In this document: positions 18,490-26,221 of the stretch, piece after piece
Numbering within the stretch: position 1 is the stretch's first letter
Layout: every line of letters begins with the position of its first letter
NCBI RefSeq assembly: GCF_030699305.1
Contig: NZ_JAUYNB010000013.1
Coordinates: forward strand, 124,001 to 188,000
DNA length: 64,000 nt
Source of the DNA: Novosphingobium sp.
GTDB lineage: Bacteria > Pseudomonadota > Alphaproteobacteria > Sphingomonadales > Sphingomonadaceae
Reading direction: 5' to 3'
Translations under genes and position numbers: made by a program
The notes under the pieces: model-generated
Databases searched by the model: none
What the model was told of the DNA's origin: nothing
What the model saw: the letters and a program-made list of their open reading frames with translations, nothing else

Positions 18490-19642
18490 TGCTCAACCCC
18501 TCCGGCGTGTGGCCATAGATCCGCGCGTGGGCGGAAATGGCGTAGCGATCGGTCATCCCGGCGATGAAGTCCGCGATATGACGGCTGCGTTCCGGTTCCT
18601 GCGCGGGCATCCGCGCGGTCCAGCCCGGCTCCATCAGCGCGGGGTCCTGCGCATAGGCGGCGTACAGTTCCGCCGTCACCGCACGGGCGCGCTCCGCCGT
18701 CTGGAGCTGCTGCGGGTGATGGTAGAGCCGCGCATACATGAACCGCTTGAGCGTGCGTTCCTGGTCCGCCAGCGCGGCCGAAAATGCGGCGGTGGCCCGC
18801 CCGGCCCCGCGCACGTCATCGACCGAGCCCATGCCCTGCGCGCGCGCCGCCGTTTCACCGATCACGTCGTTGACCATCCAGCCGATCTGGCTGCGCACCA
18901 GTTCGCGCAGGCGGCGGTCCTGCGGGGCATGGGGAAACTTGCGCTCGATCGCGCGCCATTGATCGCCGACGAAATCGAGGCTGAGCAGTTCTTCCAGTTC
19001 AAGGAACCCGGCGCGCAGGCCATCGTCGATGTCGTGGTTGTCATAGGCAATGTCGTCCGCCAGCGCGGCGACTTGCGCTTCAAGGCTGGACCACTGCGCC
19101 AGATCCAGCGGAAATGCCGCGTCCAGTTCGGCCAGCGCCCAGTTGACCATGCCGACCGGGCCGTTGTGCTTGGCCAGTCCTTCCAGCAGTTCCCAGGTCA
19201 GGTTCAGGCCTTCATGCTCGCAATAGGGGCTTTCCAGCCGCATCAGCGTGCGCAGCGACATCGCGTTGTGATCGAACCCGCCGAACTTTTGCAGCGCCGC
19301 GTCCAGCGCATCCTCGCCCGCATGGCCGAACGGGGGGTGGCCGATATCGTGGGCGAGGCAGAGCGCCTCGGTCAGATCCTCGTCCAGCCCCAGCGCGCGG
19401 GCGATGACCCGGCCGATCTGCGCGACTTCCAGACTGTGGGTCAGCCGAACGCGGTAATGATCGCCATCAGGCGCGACGAACACCTGCGTCTTGTGGCGCA
19501 GGCGGCGGAACGCGATCGAATGAACGATCCGGTCGCGGTCGCGCTGGTAATCGCTGCGCGGCCCGCGCGCGAGCGCGCCTTCGAGCGGGAACTCCCGCCC
19601 CCGGCTGCGCGCCGGATCGCTGGCAAAGGGGGCGCGCGTCAC
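18482..19642 (-). CDS. dgt: dGTPase-like deoxynucleoside triphosphate triphosphohydrolase
   Basis: 386 residues from a GTG at 19642 (VTRAPFASDPARSRGREF), 8 bp past the racemase stop; a longer frame from 19705 would overlap that gene. The HD-domain metal ligands are visible in LTHSLEVAQIGR (His), AHDIGHPPFGHAGE (HD) and LADDIAYDNHDIDD (Asp). The enzyme removes triphosphate from dNTPs, with a role in nucleotide-pool control. FRRLRHKTQVFV is the conserved N-terminal block of the type found across alphaproteobacteria. Confidence 0.92.
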   Translation of the reverse strand: MTRAPFASDPARSRGREFPLEGALARGPRSDYQRDRDRIVHSIAFRRLRHKTQVFVAPDGDHYRVRLTHSLEVAQIGRVIARALGLDEDLTEALCLAHDIGHPPFGHAGEDALDAALQKFGGFDHNAMSLRTLMRLESPYCEHEGLNLTWELLEGLAKHNGPVGMVNWALAELDAAFPLDLAQWSSLEAQVAALADDIAYDNHDIDDGLRAGFLELEELLSLDFVGDQWRAIERKFPHAPQDRRLRELVRSQIGWMVNDVIGETAARAQGMGSVDDVRGAGRATAAFSAALADQERTLKRFMYARLYHHPQQLQTAERARAVTAELYAAYAQDPALMEPGWTARMPAQEPERSRHIADFIAGMTDRYAISAHARIYGHTPEGLSNV

Positions 19643-19650
19643 CGGTTCGT

Positions 19651-20346
19651 TCAGCCTTCGCCCATGATCCAGTCCACCGCCGCTTCGGCGTGGATCCGGG
19701 TGCAATCATAGACCGGCAGGACGCTGGCATCGACATCGACCACCATTTCCAGCTCGGTGCAGCCCAGCACGACCGCTTCGGCCCCGTCCTGATCGAGGTT
19801 GGTCAGGATCGTTTTCAGTTCCCGTTCGGACTGGCGGGTCGCCTTGCCCAGCAGCAGTTCATCGTAAATGATCCGGTCGAGCGTATCGACGAACTGCATT
19901 TCCGGCGGCAGCAATTCGATATCGCGGGCGATCAGTTTCTGGCGATAGAAGCTTTCGGTCATCACATTGCGGGTGCCGATCAGGGCGGCCTTTTTCACCC
20001 CGTCCGCCGCCATCCGCGCCGCCACGCATTCGGCGATGTGGATGATCGGCACGCCGACGCTGGCAGCGACCTGATCATAGACCTTGTGCATCGAATTCGC
20101 GCCGATCAGCAGCGCGGTCGCCCCGGCGGTTTCCAGTCGCTGCGCCGATGCGGACAGCACTTCTGCCGCGTGCGCCCATTCATCGCCGCCCGACAGCCGC
20201 GACAGCCCTTCATAGTCGAGGCTTTCGATCAGCAGCGGCGCGCTGCGGCGCTGGCCGGCGCGGGCCTGCACCAGCTTGTTGATGTGCTCGTAATACGTGC
20301 GGGTCGACAGCCAGGACATGCCGCCGATCAGGCCGATTTTGCGCAA
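19651..20346 (-). CDS. Aspartate/glutamate racemase family protein
   Basis: 231 residues beginning MRKIGLIGGMSWLSTRTYYE, the YgeA/RacX signature. The second catalytic cysteine is present in VLGCTELEMVV (about 190-200). At the first catalytic position, where glutamate racemases have Cys, the motif reads IGANSMHKV, so that Cys is missing, as in YgeA-like broad-specificity amino-acid racemases. It interconverts L/D amino acids, or may have lost racemase activity. It heads the racemase-dgt-oxidoreductase group. Confidence 0.82.
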   Translation of the reverse strand: MRKIGLIGGMSWLSTRTYYEHINKLVQARAGQRRSAPLLIESLDYEGLSRLSGGDEWAHAAEVLSASAQRLETAGATALLIGANSMHKVYDQVAASVGVPIIHIAECVAARMAADGVKKAALIGTRNVMTESFYRQKLIARDIELLPPEMQFVDTLDRIIYDELLLGKATRQSERELKTILTNLDQDGAEAVVLGCTELEMVVDVDASVLPVYDCTRIHAEAAVDWIMGEG

Positions 20347-20417
20347 GATGCAGTTCTCCCCAGAGGGTCAGCCCCCGTCACCACCGGCCTTAGAGAAGCT
20401 GCACCGCGTCGTCCAGT

Positions 20418-21380
20418 TCAGCCGGCCTTGCCGTCAACCGCTTGCGCCGCAAGAAAGGCTTGCAGATCCGCCGCGCTGCGGTCCGCCGCCTCCTCGTGCG
20501 GCAGGTGGCCGATGCCGGGATAGGCCACCAGCTTGGCGCCCGGAATGGCCTGCGCAAACAGCTTGCCCGCCGCCAGCGGGATCAGCGCGTCCTCCTCTCC
20601 CCAGATCACCAGCGTCGGCATTTTCAGTCCGGCCAGTTGCTGGGTGGTATAAGGCACGCGCGCCATGGCAAAGCGCATGGCGGTGGCCTGCCGGTTGCCG
20701 GGATAGCGCAGCAGCTCCCAATAGCGGTCGATCATCGCCTCGGTCACGACGGCCTGGTTGGACACGCTCTGACGCAAGCTGCGCTCCACCAGTCCGCGCG
20801 GGGTGACCTGCCCCATCAGCCAGCTGACGCCGGGCGTTCCGGCCAGTTTGAAGCCGATGTTGCCTTTCGATTTCTGCGTCACCGGCGCACCCGCCGCATC
20901 GACCAGCACCAGCGCGGAGAGCCGCTCCGGATGCTTCAGCGCATAGGCCAGCGCGATCCCGCCGCCCATCGAATTGCCCGCGAGCGTAAACTGCTTCAGC
21001 CCCAGCTTGTCCGCGACCTGCCCCAGCGTTTCGGCAAAGGCGGCGGGCGTATAATCGCCGCGCGGATGCGGGCCGGTCAGTCCGTGGCCGAACTGGTCAT
21101 AGCGGATCACGCGGTAGCGCCCCTTCAGCGCCTGCACCCACGGTTCCCACGTATGGAGATCGGCGTTGGAGCCATGCAGCAGCACGATCACCGGCGCATC
21201 GCGCGGGCCTTCATCGCGGATGTGGACGGCGCGGTTCCCCTCCACCAGCAGGAATTTGGACGGCGGCGCGCCATATTTCGCCGCCATTTCGCGCGGATCG
21301 GTATCGGGCGTGCGAAAGGCGTAAAGCGTGATCAGCGCCACTGCCAGCAGCCAGCCAAAGACCTTGAGCGCCGTCTTCAC
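20418..21380 (-). CDS. Alpha/beta hydrolase with N-terminal membrane anchor
   Basis: 320 residues from GTG 21380, whose GTGA overlaps the stop of the cytochrome gene. Residues 4-22 form one hydrophobic anchor. The hydrolase core shows the oxyanion segment VLLHGSNADLHTW, the nucleophile in AGNSMGGGIAL (Ser about 138), the acid in VIWGEEDALIPL and the His in GIGHLPHEE. The substrate is unknown. Coupling to the diheme cytochrome/beta-helix pair suggests shared function, which is inference. Confidence 0.82.
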   Translation of the reverse strand: MKTALKVFGWLLAVALITLYAFRTPDTDPREMAAKYGAPPSKFLLVEGNRAVHIRDEGPRDAPVIVLLHGSNADLHTWEPWVQALKGRYRVIRYDQFGHGLTGPHPRGDYTPAAFAETLGQVADKLGLKQFTLAGNSMGGGIALAYALKHPERLSALVLVDAAGAPVTQKSKGNIGFKLAGTPGVSWLMGQVTPRGLVERSLRQSVSNQAVVTEAMIDRYWELLRYPGNRQATAMRFAMARVPYTTQQLAGLKMPTLVIWGEEDALIPLAAGKLFAQAIPGAKLVAYPGIGHLPHEEAADRSAADLQAFLAAQAVDGKAG

Positions 21381-22363
21381 CGTTTCATCCCCCTGATCCA
21401 TTCCGCCACGACCGCTAACCCATCGGGATCAACGCTGTCACGCCCCACTTCGGGCATCGACACCCCGCCTTCCAGACTGGCCATGCGGTGATAGAGGATC
21501 GACGCAGCGGGATCGCCCGGCGCGATGTCAAACTCCAGTCCGCCCGATCCGCGCCCTGCGGCAACCGGGCGTTTGCCAATCCCCAGCGCCACCGGATCGG
21601 CCTGTTCCCAATCGAGGAACAACCCGGAATTCGACGCCGCCCCGCGCGGGTTGTGGCAATGCGCGCAATTGGCATCCAGATACCCACGCGCCGCATCGGC
21701 CACCGACACTTTCGCGCGCGCCTCCCACAAGGGCACGCGGCGCGTCACTTGCGGCACGCTATCCAGCCGCCCGGACTTGTGGAACGCGGCCAGCCATGCG
21801 GCGGGCAGGTTGCGCGCCTTTGGCCCCAGCGGCACGACCGCGCCGCTGCTGGCGTGGCATTCCTTGCACTGGTTCTTGTTCGGGATGGCATAGCTGATCG
21901 GCTGCCCCGCCGGGGTTTTCGCCGGGAACCGCGCGCCCGCCAGCACCAGCTTCGCCTCGGTCTGCTCCGCATTCCATTGATAGGGCAGCGCCAACCAGCC
22001 GTCCGCGCGGTGCAGCAGCACGCGGGTTTCGATCAACCGCCCGTCCAGCTTGAACGTCTTGATCAGCGCAGAGCCGACCGGCAGGTCCAGCAGGCCATCA
22101 CCTTGTGCTTTGGCCTTCTGCCCGGCAGGCACGAACACGAACCGCAGCTTTTCCGCCCCGTCCGACCACAGCGGGGTCTGCACCCGATAAGGGGTGACGC
22201 CCGCCGCCGGAACCTGCGCTGCGGGATCGCGGAAGAAACCGTATTCGCCCAGCGTCGCGGGAAACCCGGTGGCCGTGATCGCCGCCGGATTGACCCTGCC
22301 CCCCTGCGGCGCGGCGGCCACGGCCGCCCCGGCCAGCAATACCGCCGCCAGCAATACCCTCAC
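21377..22363 (-). CDS. SO2930-family diheme c-type cytochrome
   Basis: 328 residues with an N-terminal signal peptide (about 1-18) and two haem-binding motifs, CKECH (about residue 165) and CAHCH (about 233). The TPLWSDGAEKLRFV and NPRGAASNSGLFLDWEQ blocks match the HNE_0200/SO2930 family (TIGR03806). It is periplasmic. In this family the gene is regularly paired with a parallel beta-helix protein, exactly as here (4-bp overlap at 22360-22363). The electron partner and substrate are unknown. Confidence 0.85.
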   Translation of the reverse strand: MRVLLAAVLLAGAAVAAAPQGGRVNPAAITATGFPATLGEYGFFRDPAAQVPAAGVTPYRVQTPLWSDGAEKLRFVFVPAGQKAKAQGDGLLDLPVGSALIKTFKLDGRLIETRVLLHRADGWLALPYQWNAEQTEAKLVLAGARFPAKTPAGQPISYAIPNKNQCKECHASSGAVVPLGPKARNLPAAWLAAFHKSGRLDSVPQVTRRVPLWEARAKVSVADAARGYLDANCAHCHNPRGAASNSGLFLDWEQADPVALGIGKRPVAAGRGSGGLEFDIAPGDPAASILYHRMASLEGGVSMPEVGRDSVDPDGLAVVAEWIRGMKR

Positions 22364-23568
22364 CGGGCGATCCGGGCCTCAAGCGCCGCGGGCGCGCCGA
22401 CCGGGCCGGGCATGACCAGCTCCGCCGGATCGGCGGGCGTGACGAGGCCCGGATTGGCCTTGTCCATCCCCGCCCCTTGCGCGGGCAGGTTCAGCGTCAG
22501 CACGGGGCCACGCGGGACCAGCGCCAGCGCGTCCTTGCCGCCCAGCCCGTCCCACAACACGGGCGGCAGCGCCCCGCCGAACGCAGCCTTGAGCTGAGCC
22601 CCGCCCGGCAGCGCCGGATCGGTGCCGCCGCCGCTGATCCGGTTTACCCCGATCACCACCCGGCGCGGGAACGGGTTATAGCGCTTGTCATCGAACGCGT
22701 TGGGATAGGCGACGACCATGATCTGCCCGGTCGAATTATCGACCAGCGTATTGTCCTTCACCAGCACGGTATCGTTGGCCATGATCATCACCCCCGTCCC
22801 GCGCGGCACCCCGGCAACGATATTGCCCTTCGGCGCGAAGTTCGGCGTATCGTTGGCGATCACCAGGTTGTGCTCGATCACCGTCTGGCCGCCGTTCATC
22901 ACCGGCAGGTTGGGCAGATCGAACACCAGAATACCGCCGGTGTTGCGGGTGACGAGGTTGCCCGTCACCAACGCTTGACGGCTGTTCTCGATCTCAATCC
23001 CGGCGACGTTGTATTCGGCCATGTTGTAGCGGACGGTGATGTCCTTGCTCTGCCCGACATAGATGCCCGCATCCGATGCGCCGATCACCTTGCAGCCATC
23101 GACCAGCACGCCGGTGCTTTCGACCGGATAGATCCCGTAGGCGCCGTTGGTTTCGCGCGGCCCGCCGGTCCATTCCACGCGGATCCGGTAATAGACGATG
23201 TTGTCCGCGCCCTTGGACTTGATCCCGTCACCGCGGGTGTTCTCCACCGCGAAATCGCGCAAGGTGACGTTGTCGGACGTGACCAGCAGGCCCTCGCCCG
23301 CGCCCTTCTGCCCGGTAAAGTCGAGCACGGTGGCTTCCATCCCCGCGCCGCGCACCGTCACGCCGCCCACGTCGAGCGATAACCCATCGGTCAGCACGAA
23401 CCGTCCGGCCCCCAGTTCGACCACGTCGCCCGGCTCAGCCAGGATCAGCGCCTCCTGCAACCGCGTCTGCGCACCGTCCCCGGCAGCAACGCTGAGCGTC
23501 TTGGCATGGAGCGGGGCCGTCAGCGCAAGCGCGGAAACGGCGGCGATCAGTTTTATGGACATCCTCAT
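22360..23568 (-). CDS. Secreted parallel beta-helix repeat protein (TIGR03805 type)
   Basis: 402 residues from ATG 23568 (MRMSIKLIAAVSALALT), with signal peptide ending in LHA. Successive right-handed beta-helix turns run from about 60 to 260: GVTVRGAGMEATVLDF, DNVTLRDFAVENTRGDGI, GVLVDGCKVIGASDAGIYVG, ALVTGNLVTRNTGGILVF. This architecture is used by polysaccharide lyases and epimerases, but the family's activity is not established. It is the obligate neighbour of the diheme cytochrome. An ATG at 23610 is in frame but gives no better signal peptide. Confidence 0.82.
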   Translation of the reverse strand: MRMSIKLIAAVSALALTAPLHAKTLSVAAGDGAQTRLQEALILAEPGDVVELGAGRFVLTDGLSLDVGGVTVRGAGMEATVLDFTGQKGAGEGLLVTSDNVTLRDFAVENTRGDGIKSKGADNIVYYRIRVEWTGGPRETNGAYGIYPVESTGVLVDGCKVIGASDAGIYVGQSKDITVRYNMAEYNVAGIEIENSRQALVTGNLVTRNTGGILVFDLPNLPVMNGGQTVIEHNLVIANDTPNFAPKGNIVAGVPRGTGVMIMANDTVLVKDNTLVDNSTGQIMVVAYPNAFDDKRYNPFPRRVVIGVNRISGGGTDPALPGGAQLKAAFGGALPPVLWDGLGGKDALALVPRGPVLTLNLPAQGAGMDKANPGLVTPADPAELVMPGPVGAPAALEARIAR

Positions 23569-23635
23569 GGAATGCGATTGTGAACTGACAGCGGTGTAAG
23601 TCAATTCCAACTTCCACCCCCAAGGAGGAGGAAGG

Positions 23636-23950
23636 CTAACGCTTTTCGCGCGCGAGGCCGGTGGCGCAAAGCGCGGCGCTGCTGGCGGTCACCTCGACCG
23701 CCTCGGTATCGCCCACCCGGCGCACGGCGGCGACGTAATCCATCAACCCGCGCTTTTCGCCTTTCAGCTGTTTCAGCTTTTGCAGCTGGCCCAGCGAGAG
23801 CCGGTCGGTCATCCGTTCCGCCATGCAGGCCGAATTGGATTCCGACAGGCCGGCATCCATCATCGCGCTTTTGACCTGACCATAGGCCAGCTTCGACGGC
23901 GAACAGGCCGCCAGTGCGGCCAGAGCCAGCGGAACCGCAAATCCGCGCAT
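23636..23950 (-). CDS. Small putative lipoprotein
   Basis: 104 residues: MRGFAVPLALAALAACSPS gives a signal peptide with lipobox LAAC and Cys-16. The mature part is helical, with two further cysteines (SACMAERM and ALCATGL) that may pair. Its start codon overlaps the pntB stop as TGATG, so it is the last gene of the pnt operon. No characterised family is recognised. Confidence 0.7.
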   Translation of the reverse strand: MRGFAVPLALAALAACSPSKLAYGQVKSAMMDAGLSESNSACMAERMTDRLSLGQLQKLKQLKGEKRGLMDYVAAVRRVGDTEAVEVTASSAALCATGLAREKR

Positions 23951-25464
23951 CAGTGCGCCAGCCCCTTGTTGATATCCTCGACCATCTTCTTGGCATCGGC
24001 CAGCAGCATCAGGGTCTGGTCCATGTAGAACACGTCGTTGTCGACGCCCGCATAGCCCACCCCGCCCATGCTGCGCTTGATGAAGAACACCTGCTTGGCC
24101 TTGTCGACATCGAACACCGGCATCCCATAGATCGGGCTGGACTTGTCGGTTTTCGCCGCCGGATTGACCACGTCGTTGGCGCCGATGATGAAGGCAACGT
24201 CGGCGGTGGCGAATTCGGAATTGATGTCTTCCAGCTCGAACACTTCGTCATAGGGGACGTTGGCTTCGGCCAGCAGCACGTTCATGTGCCCCGGCATGCG
24301 GCCCGCGACGGGGTGGATCGCGTATTTCACTTCCACGCCCTTGGCCTTCAGCAGGTCGCCCATTTCGCGCAAGGCATGCTGGGCCTGCGAAACGGCCATC
24401 CCGTAACCGGGGATGATGATGACCTTCTCGGCCTCGCCCAGCATATAGGCCGCGTCTTCGGCGCTGCCGCGCTTCCACGGCCGCTGTTCGCGTGCCTCAC
24501 CGCCGCCAGCCGCAGCTTCTGCCCCAAACCCGCCTGCGATCACCGAAATGAAGCTGCGGTTCATCGCCTTGCACATGATGTAGGACAGGATCGCGCCGGA
24601 CGAGCCGACCAGCGCCCCGGTGATGATCATCGCCGTGTTCGACAGCGTAAAGCCCATCGCCGCCGCCGCCCAGCCGGAATAGCTGTTCAGCATCGACACC
24701 ACGACCGGCATGTCCGCACCGCCAATCGGGATGATCAGCAGAAACCCGATGATGAAGGCAAGCGCGGTGATCGTGGCGATCACCCACAGGGACTGGTCCT
24801 GCGTGAACCAAGCGGTCAGGCCGATGATGCCTGCCAGCGTGCCCAGATTGATGACATGGCGCGCGGGCAGCATGATCGGTGCGCCGCTCATCTTGCCCGC
24901 CAGTTTCAGGAACGCGATGACCGAGCCGGAGAACGTGATCGCGCCGATGGCAATGCCCAGCCCCAGTTCAACGCGGCTGACCGCATGGATCATTCCGTCC
25001 GCGCCGACAATCCCGAACGCTTCGGGATTGAGGTAAGCCGCCCAGCCGACCAGCACGGCGGCGAGGCCGACCAGGCTGTGAAATGCGGCAACCAGTTGCG
25101 GCATGTCGGTCATCTTGATCCGGCGGGCGATTATCCAGCCAATTGCTCCTCCCAAACCAATTGCGGCCAGAATCTCTGCTGCCGAAATCCAATCTGGGAC
25201 AAACTCTTCAGAGCAGAAACCGAACGCGCCAGAAGCCTCTAGCTGATCACAAGTACTTCCGCCCGGCCAATGCGTGACCAACGTGGTCACCATCGCGATG
25301 GTCATGCCAATCATGCCGTAACGGTTGCCCGCGCGGCTGGTGCTGGGGCTGGACAGCCCGCGCAGCGCCAGGATGAACAGCACGCCGGACGCCAGATAGG
25401 CCAGCATGGCCAGCGGATTGGCGGCCACTGCACCAGCAGCGGCAGACAGGAGCGGGAAGCTCAT
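23950..25464 (-). CDS. pntB: Proton-translocating NAD(P) transhydrogenase subunit beta
   Basis: 504 residues from ATG 25464, whose ATGA overlaps the pntAB stop. About nine membrane helices are followed by the NADP-binding domain III (about 325-504) with IPGYGMAVSQAQHAL, AIHPVAGRMPGHMNVLLAEA and IGANDVVNPAAKTD. It couples hydride transfer between NADH and NADP+ to proton re-entry. Between the second and third helices a loop of about 30 residues with two Cys (STCDQLEASGAFGFCSEEF) is present that I do not recall from E. coli PntB. Confidence 0.95.
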   Translation of the reverse strand: MSFPLLSAAAGAVAANPLAMLAYLASGVLFILALRGLSSPSTSRAGNRYGMIGMTIAMVTTLVTHWPGGSTCDQLEASGAFGFCSEEFVPDWISAAEILAAIGLGGAIGWIIARRIKMTDMPQLVAAFHSLVGLAAVLVGWAAYLNPEAFGIVGADGMIHAVSRVELGLGIAIGAITFSGSVIAFLKLAGKMSGAPIMLPARHVINLGTLAGIIGLTAWFTQDQSLWVIATITALAFIIGFLLIIPIGGADMPVVVSMLNSYSGWAAAAMGFTLSNTAMIITGALVGSSGAILSYIMCKAMNRSFISVIAGGFGAEAAAGGGEAREQRPWKRGSAEDAAYMLGEAEKVIIIPGYGMAVSQAQHALREMGDLLKAKGVEVKYAIHPVAGRMPGHMNVLLAEANVPYDEVFELEDINSEFATADVAFIIGANDVVNPAAKTDKSSPIYGMPVFDVDKAKQVFFIKRSMGGVGYAGVDNDVFYMDQTLMLLADAKKMVEDINKGLAH

Positions 25465-25748
25465 CACTTCTTCTCCTTCTTCTTGTACATCGCCAGCATG
25501 CGGGCCGTCACGGCAAAGCCGCCAAAGATGTTCACGCTGGCCAACACCACCGCCAGCAGCCCCAGCCACTTCGATGAAGCGCTACCCGCGGCAGCGGCAG
25601 CAATCAGCGCGCCGACCACGATGACGGATGAGATCGCATTCGTCACCGCCATCAGCGGAGTGTGCAGCGCCGGGGTGACCGACCAGACAACGTAATAGCC
25701 CACGAAACAGGCCATGACGAAGATCGACAGGATCGAGATGAAGTCCAT
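25464..25748 (-). CDS. pntAB: NAD(P) transhydrogenase subunit alpha, membrane part
   Basis: 94 residues, three to four membrane helices, starting MDFISILSIFVMACFVGYYVVWSV. This is the split-off membrane domain of the alpha subunit (PntAB), as in Rhodospirillum and other alphaproteobacteria. GNIFGGF-like VNIFGGFAVTARML closes the protein. Its ribosome site GGAGG, 10 nt before the ATG, is provided by the outer arm of the hairpin element at 25755-26204. Confidence 0.94.
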   Translation of the reverse strand: MDFISILSIFVMACFVGYYVVWSVTPALHTPLMAVTNAISSVIVVGALIAAAAAGSASSKWLGLLAVVLASVNIFGGFAVTARMLAMYKKKEKK

Positions 25749-25750
25749 AC

Positions 25751-26221
25751 CTAGTTTGCCTCCCCGGCACGGGGAGGGGGACCGTCCGCAGGACGGTGGA
25801 GGGGGCTGGCCACCAGCGCGGCGATTGCCTCGGCAGTGGCCGTTGCATCCGCCAGCACACGCTGGGCAGAAACCCTCAAAACCCTGAACCCGTTATCATT
25901 CATGAATTTGGTGCGCACTTCGTCCCGCGCTGCACGAACGGCCGCGTCATGGGCCATGCCGTCCACTTCAATCGCAAGACGCGCCGACAAACAGCAAGAA
26001 TCAGCCACGTAAGGGCCAATCGGATGCTGGCGGCGAAACTTCAGACCAGCGGGGCGCTGCCGCAAGGCTTGCCAGAGCAACCGTTCTGGAACGGTCATTT
26101 CGCTGCGCAGGCGGCGGGCGAGATCGACAACCGGGCGCTGAGCGGGAGGATGGCCCCCTCCACCGCGCTGCGCGCGGTCCCCCTCCCCGTGCCGGGGAGG
26201 CAAAGCGTTACCTGCGCTCAA
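25751..26221 (-). CDS. DUF559 endonuclease-like protein
   Basis: 156 residues if started at TTG 26221, which overlaps the pntAA stop as TTGA; no ATG lies upstream of ATG-41, so the true start is uncertain. The core from about 33 shows the DUF559 pattern: LARRLRSEMTVPERLLWQAL, KFRRQHPIGPYVADS, LAIEVDGMAH. This family has a Vsr/PD-(D/E)xK-like nuclease fold; D73, E84 and D86 are the likely catalytic acids, though VADS replaces the usual ADF. About 15 N- and 20 C-terminal residues are encoded by the flanking hairpins. Function in vivo is unknown. Confidence 0.7.
   Translation of the reverse strand: MSAGNALPPRHGEGDRAQRGGGGHPPAQRPVVDLARRLRSEMTVPERLLWQALRQRPAGLKFRRQHPIGPYVADSCCLSARLAIEVDGMAHDAAVRAARDEVRTKFMNDNGFRVLRVSAQRVLADATATAEAIAALVASPLHRPADGPPPRAGEAN
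25759..25797. repeat. Left-end double hairpin of the DUF559 element
   Basis: Hairpin 1, CCTCCCCGGCACGGGGAGG (25759-25777), is a perfect 8-bp stem with GCA loop. Hairpin 2, ACCGTCCGCAGGACGGT (25781-25797), is a perfect 7-bp stem with GCA loop. GGTGGAGGGGGC follows. Confidence 0.9.
26162..26200. repeat. Right-end double hairpin of the DUF559 element
   Basis: Inverted counterpart of the left end. Hairpin 2 is at 26162-26178 (minus strand ACCGCGCGCAGCGCGGT) and hairpin 1 at 26182-26200 (minus strand identical to the left hairpin 1). The stem of hairpin 2 keeps pairing despite two changed base pairs. Confidence 0.9.

Larger units (their letters stand above)
25755..26204. mobile_element. Putative hairpin element carrying a DUF559 gene
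   Basis: A 450-bp unit with 52-bp terminal inverted repeats (25755-25806 and 26153-26204), 48 of 52 positions identical. Each end contains two perfect hairpins with GCA loops. All four differences between the ends lie in the second hairpin and form two compensatory base pairs. The unit sits between pntAA and pntAB, which would otherwise be about 20 bp apart. No target-site duplication is evident. Mobility is inferred from structure only. Confidence 0.6.
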
